NCBI GenBank assembly: GCA_029207755.1
Contig: JARCOQ010000080.1
Span: 62,001-126,000 of the forward strand
Length of the DNA stretch: 64,000 nt
Direction of reading: 5' to 3'
Origin: Chamaea fasciata
Taxonomy: Eukaryota > Chordata > Aves > Passeriformes > Sylviidae
The notes beneath the pieces are model-generated. The model searched no databases and was not told the origin of the DNA. It was given only the letters and a program-made list of their open reading frames with translations. Positions 63,501 through 64,000 of the stretch are shown in pieces. A program made the translations under genes and the position numbers. Position 1 is the first letter of the stretch. Every line of letters begins with the position of its first letter.

Positions 63501-64000
63501 ACTGTGGATGGATACTGGTTTGGATGGACATAAGAGCCACGGATCCCAATCTAGATGGACGCTGCTTTGAATAGACACCAGCGCCATGGATCCCACTGTG
63601 GATGGACACTGGTATGGATAGACATCAGAGCCTTGGATCCCAGCTTGACTGTGTTCTGGATGGAGAGCAGAGTCTTGGATTGGACTCTGGATGGATACTG
63701 CTCCAGATGGACAGCAGAGCCATGGATCCCACTGTTGGTGGATACTGGTCTGGATGGACTCCAGAGCCATGGATCCGTCCCTGGATGGACACAGTTCTGG
63801 ATGGACACCAGAGCCATAGATCCAAATTGGAGCCTGTTCTGGATGGATGCAAGGGCCATGGATTCCACTCTGGATGGATACTGCTCCAGTTAGCAACCAC
63901 AGTCATGGATCCGAATCCAGATGGAGACTGGTCCAGATGGACACTGGTCCGGATGGTGACCAGAGCCATTCCTTCCACCTTGTATTGATAGTGGTCTTGC
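57541..64000. repeat. Distal minisatellite mosaic
   Basis: Blocks from elsewhere recur in shuffled order. About 57541-58466 matches 61416-62341 (offset 3875), about 59910-60701 matches 48309-49100 (offset 11601), and about 62192-62800 matches 52124-52730 (offset 10068). Markers lie at 58832 (as GCCTGCCT), 59650 and 62707. The last interval, 3057, shows that a marker unit has been lost or replaced. The array continues beyond the window. Confidence 0.7.
58051..58144. repeat. Single-unit tandem duplication (47 bp x2)
   Basis: Two adjacent 47-base units, 58051-58097 and 58098-58144, both run from AGTC(A/T)TGGATTGGACTC to ATGGACAGCAG and differ at one base. The same doubled unit occurs at 61926-62019, inside the block copied at an offset of 3875, while the related segments near 46499 and 51905 have it once. 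The order of events is therefore single-unit slippage first, then block duplication. Confidence 0.8.

Larger units (their letters stand above)
24984..64000. repeat. 47-bp minisatellite array, about 39 kb, continuing past the window
   Basis: The repeat is built of three modules: GGATGGACACCAGAGCCAT (19), GGATCCCACTCT (12) and GGATGGACACTGGTCT (16), totalling 47 bp. Shortened units of about 42 bp, with a five-base loss around CAGCTGGACCCTG or AAATTGGAGCCTG, are frequent. The consensus is about 57% GC and has no CpG. It contains overlapping CCATGG and GGATCC palindromes in almost every unit. It has no stop codon in any of six frames, which produces long overlapping ORFs on both strands. Roughly 830 units are present. 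No unique DNA, transposon or gene interrupts it. I cannot match it to a named satellite. Confidence 0.95.

Noticed and set aside
24984..64000. CRISPR-like array
   Set aside because: The 47-bp units are contiguous and vary along their whole length. There are no unique spacers of constant size between constant repeats and no cas genes.
1..64000. Prokaryotic defence, toxin or mobile system
   Set aside because: There are no operons, Shine-Dalgarno-led ORFs or recognised bacterial domains, and the whole window is vertebrate-like tandem repeat.
24984..64000. Centromeric satellite with CENP-B box, or telomeric repeat
   Set aside because: No TTCG....CGGGA-type box and no TTAGGG runs were seen. Location on the chromosome cannot be inferred from the sequence.

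Overview
This is eukaryotic repeat DNA. I found no gene with a recognisable protein family, no rRNA or tRNA, no recognisable transposon and no CRISPR array. Large tandem arrays, a TG microsatellite and exon-like segments with GT/AG boundaries suggest a vertebrate, possibly a bird. That placement is an inference with low confidence. Both window edges lie inside arrays, so neither array is seen whole.

Region 1 (1-24983) is a head-to-tail macrosatellite with a 3253/3254-bp unit. There are seven complete units (starts 1, 3255, 6508, 9762, 13015, 16268, 19521) and an eighth (start 22775) truncated after about 2.2 kb. Two subtypes, A and B, alternate. Units 1-2 and 3-4 form a 6507-bp dimer repeated almost exactly, units 5-6 are mosaics, and units 7-8 at the array edge are the most diverged. 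Each unit has AT-rich flanks, a CpG-rich core, a TG microsatellite and four short exon-like segments. The segments can be chained in one phase-consistent frame (109 codons) from an A unit into the next B unit. I do not recognise the product, and expression is unproven.

Region 2 (24984-64000, about 39 kb, open-ended) is a minisatellite of 47-bp units, with frequent shortened versions, that begins abruptly inside macrosatellite unit 8. Its consensus has no stop codon in any of six frames, so it is filled with long overlapping ORFs on both strands that I treat as artefacts. A diagnostic variant unit occurs 24 times. Its spacing shows nested duplications: 1034 bp x2, 4568 bp x2, about 2.5 copies of 2704 bp, and a block copied 9795 bp downstream. 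The array therefore grew by repeated segmental duplication as well as single-unit slippage.

The window is best read as a boundary between two satellite families. The points most worth following are the junction at about 24983, the A/B dimer with its possible multicopy small gene, and the layered higher-order structure of the stop-free 47-bp array. Similarities were judged by eye; no alignment or database search was run.
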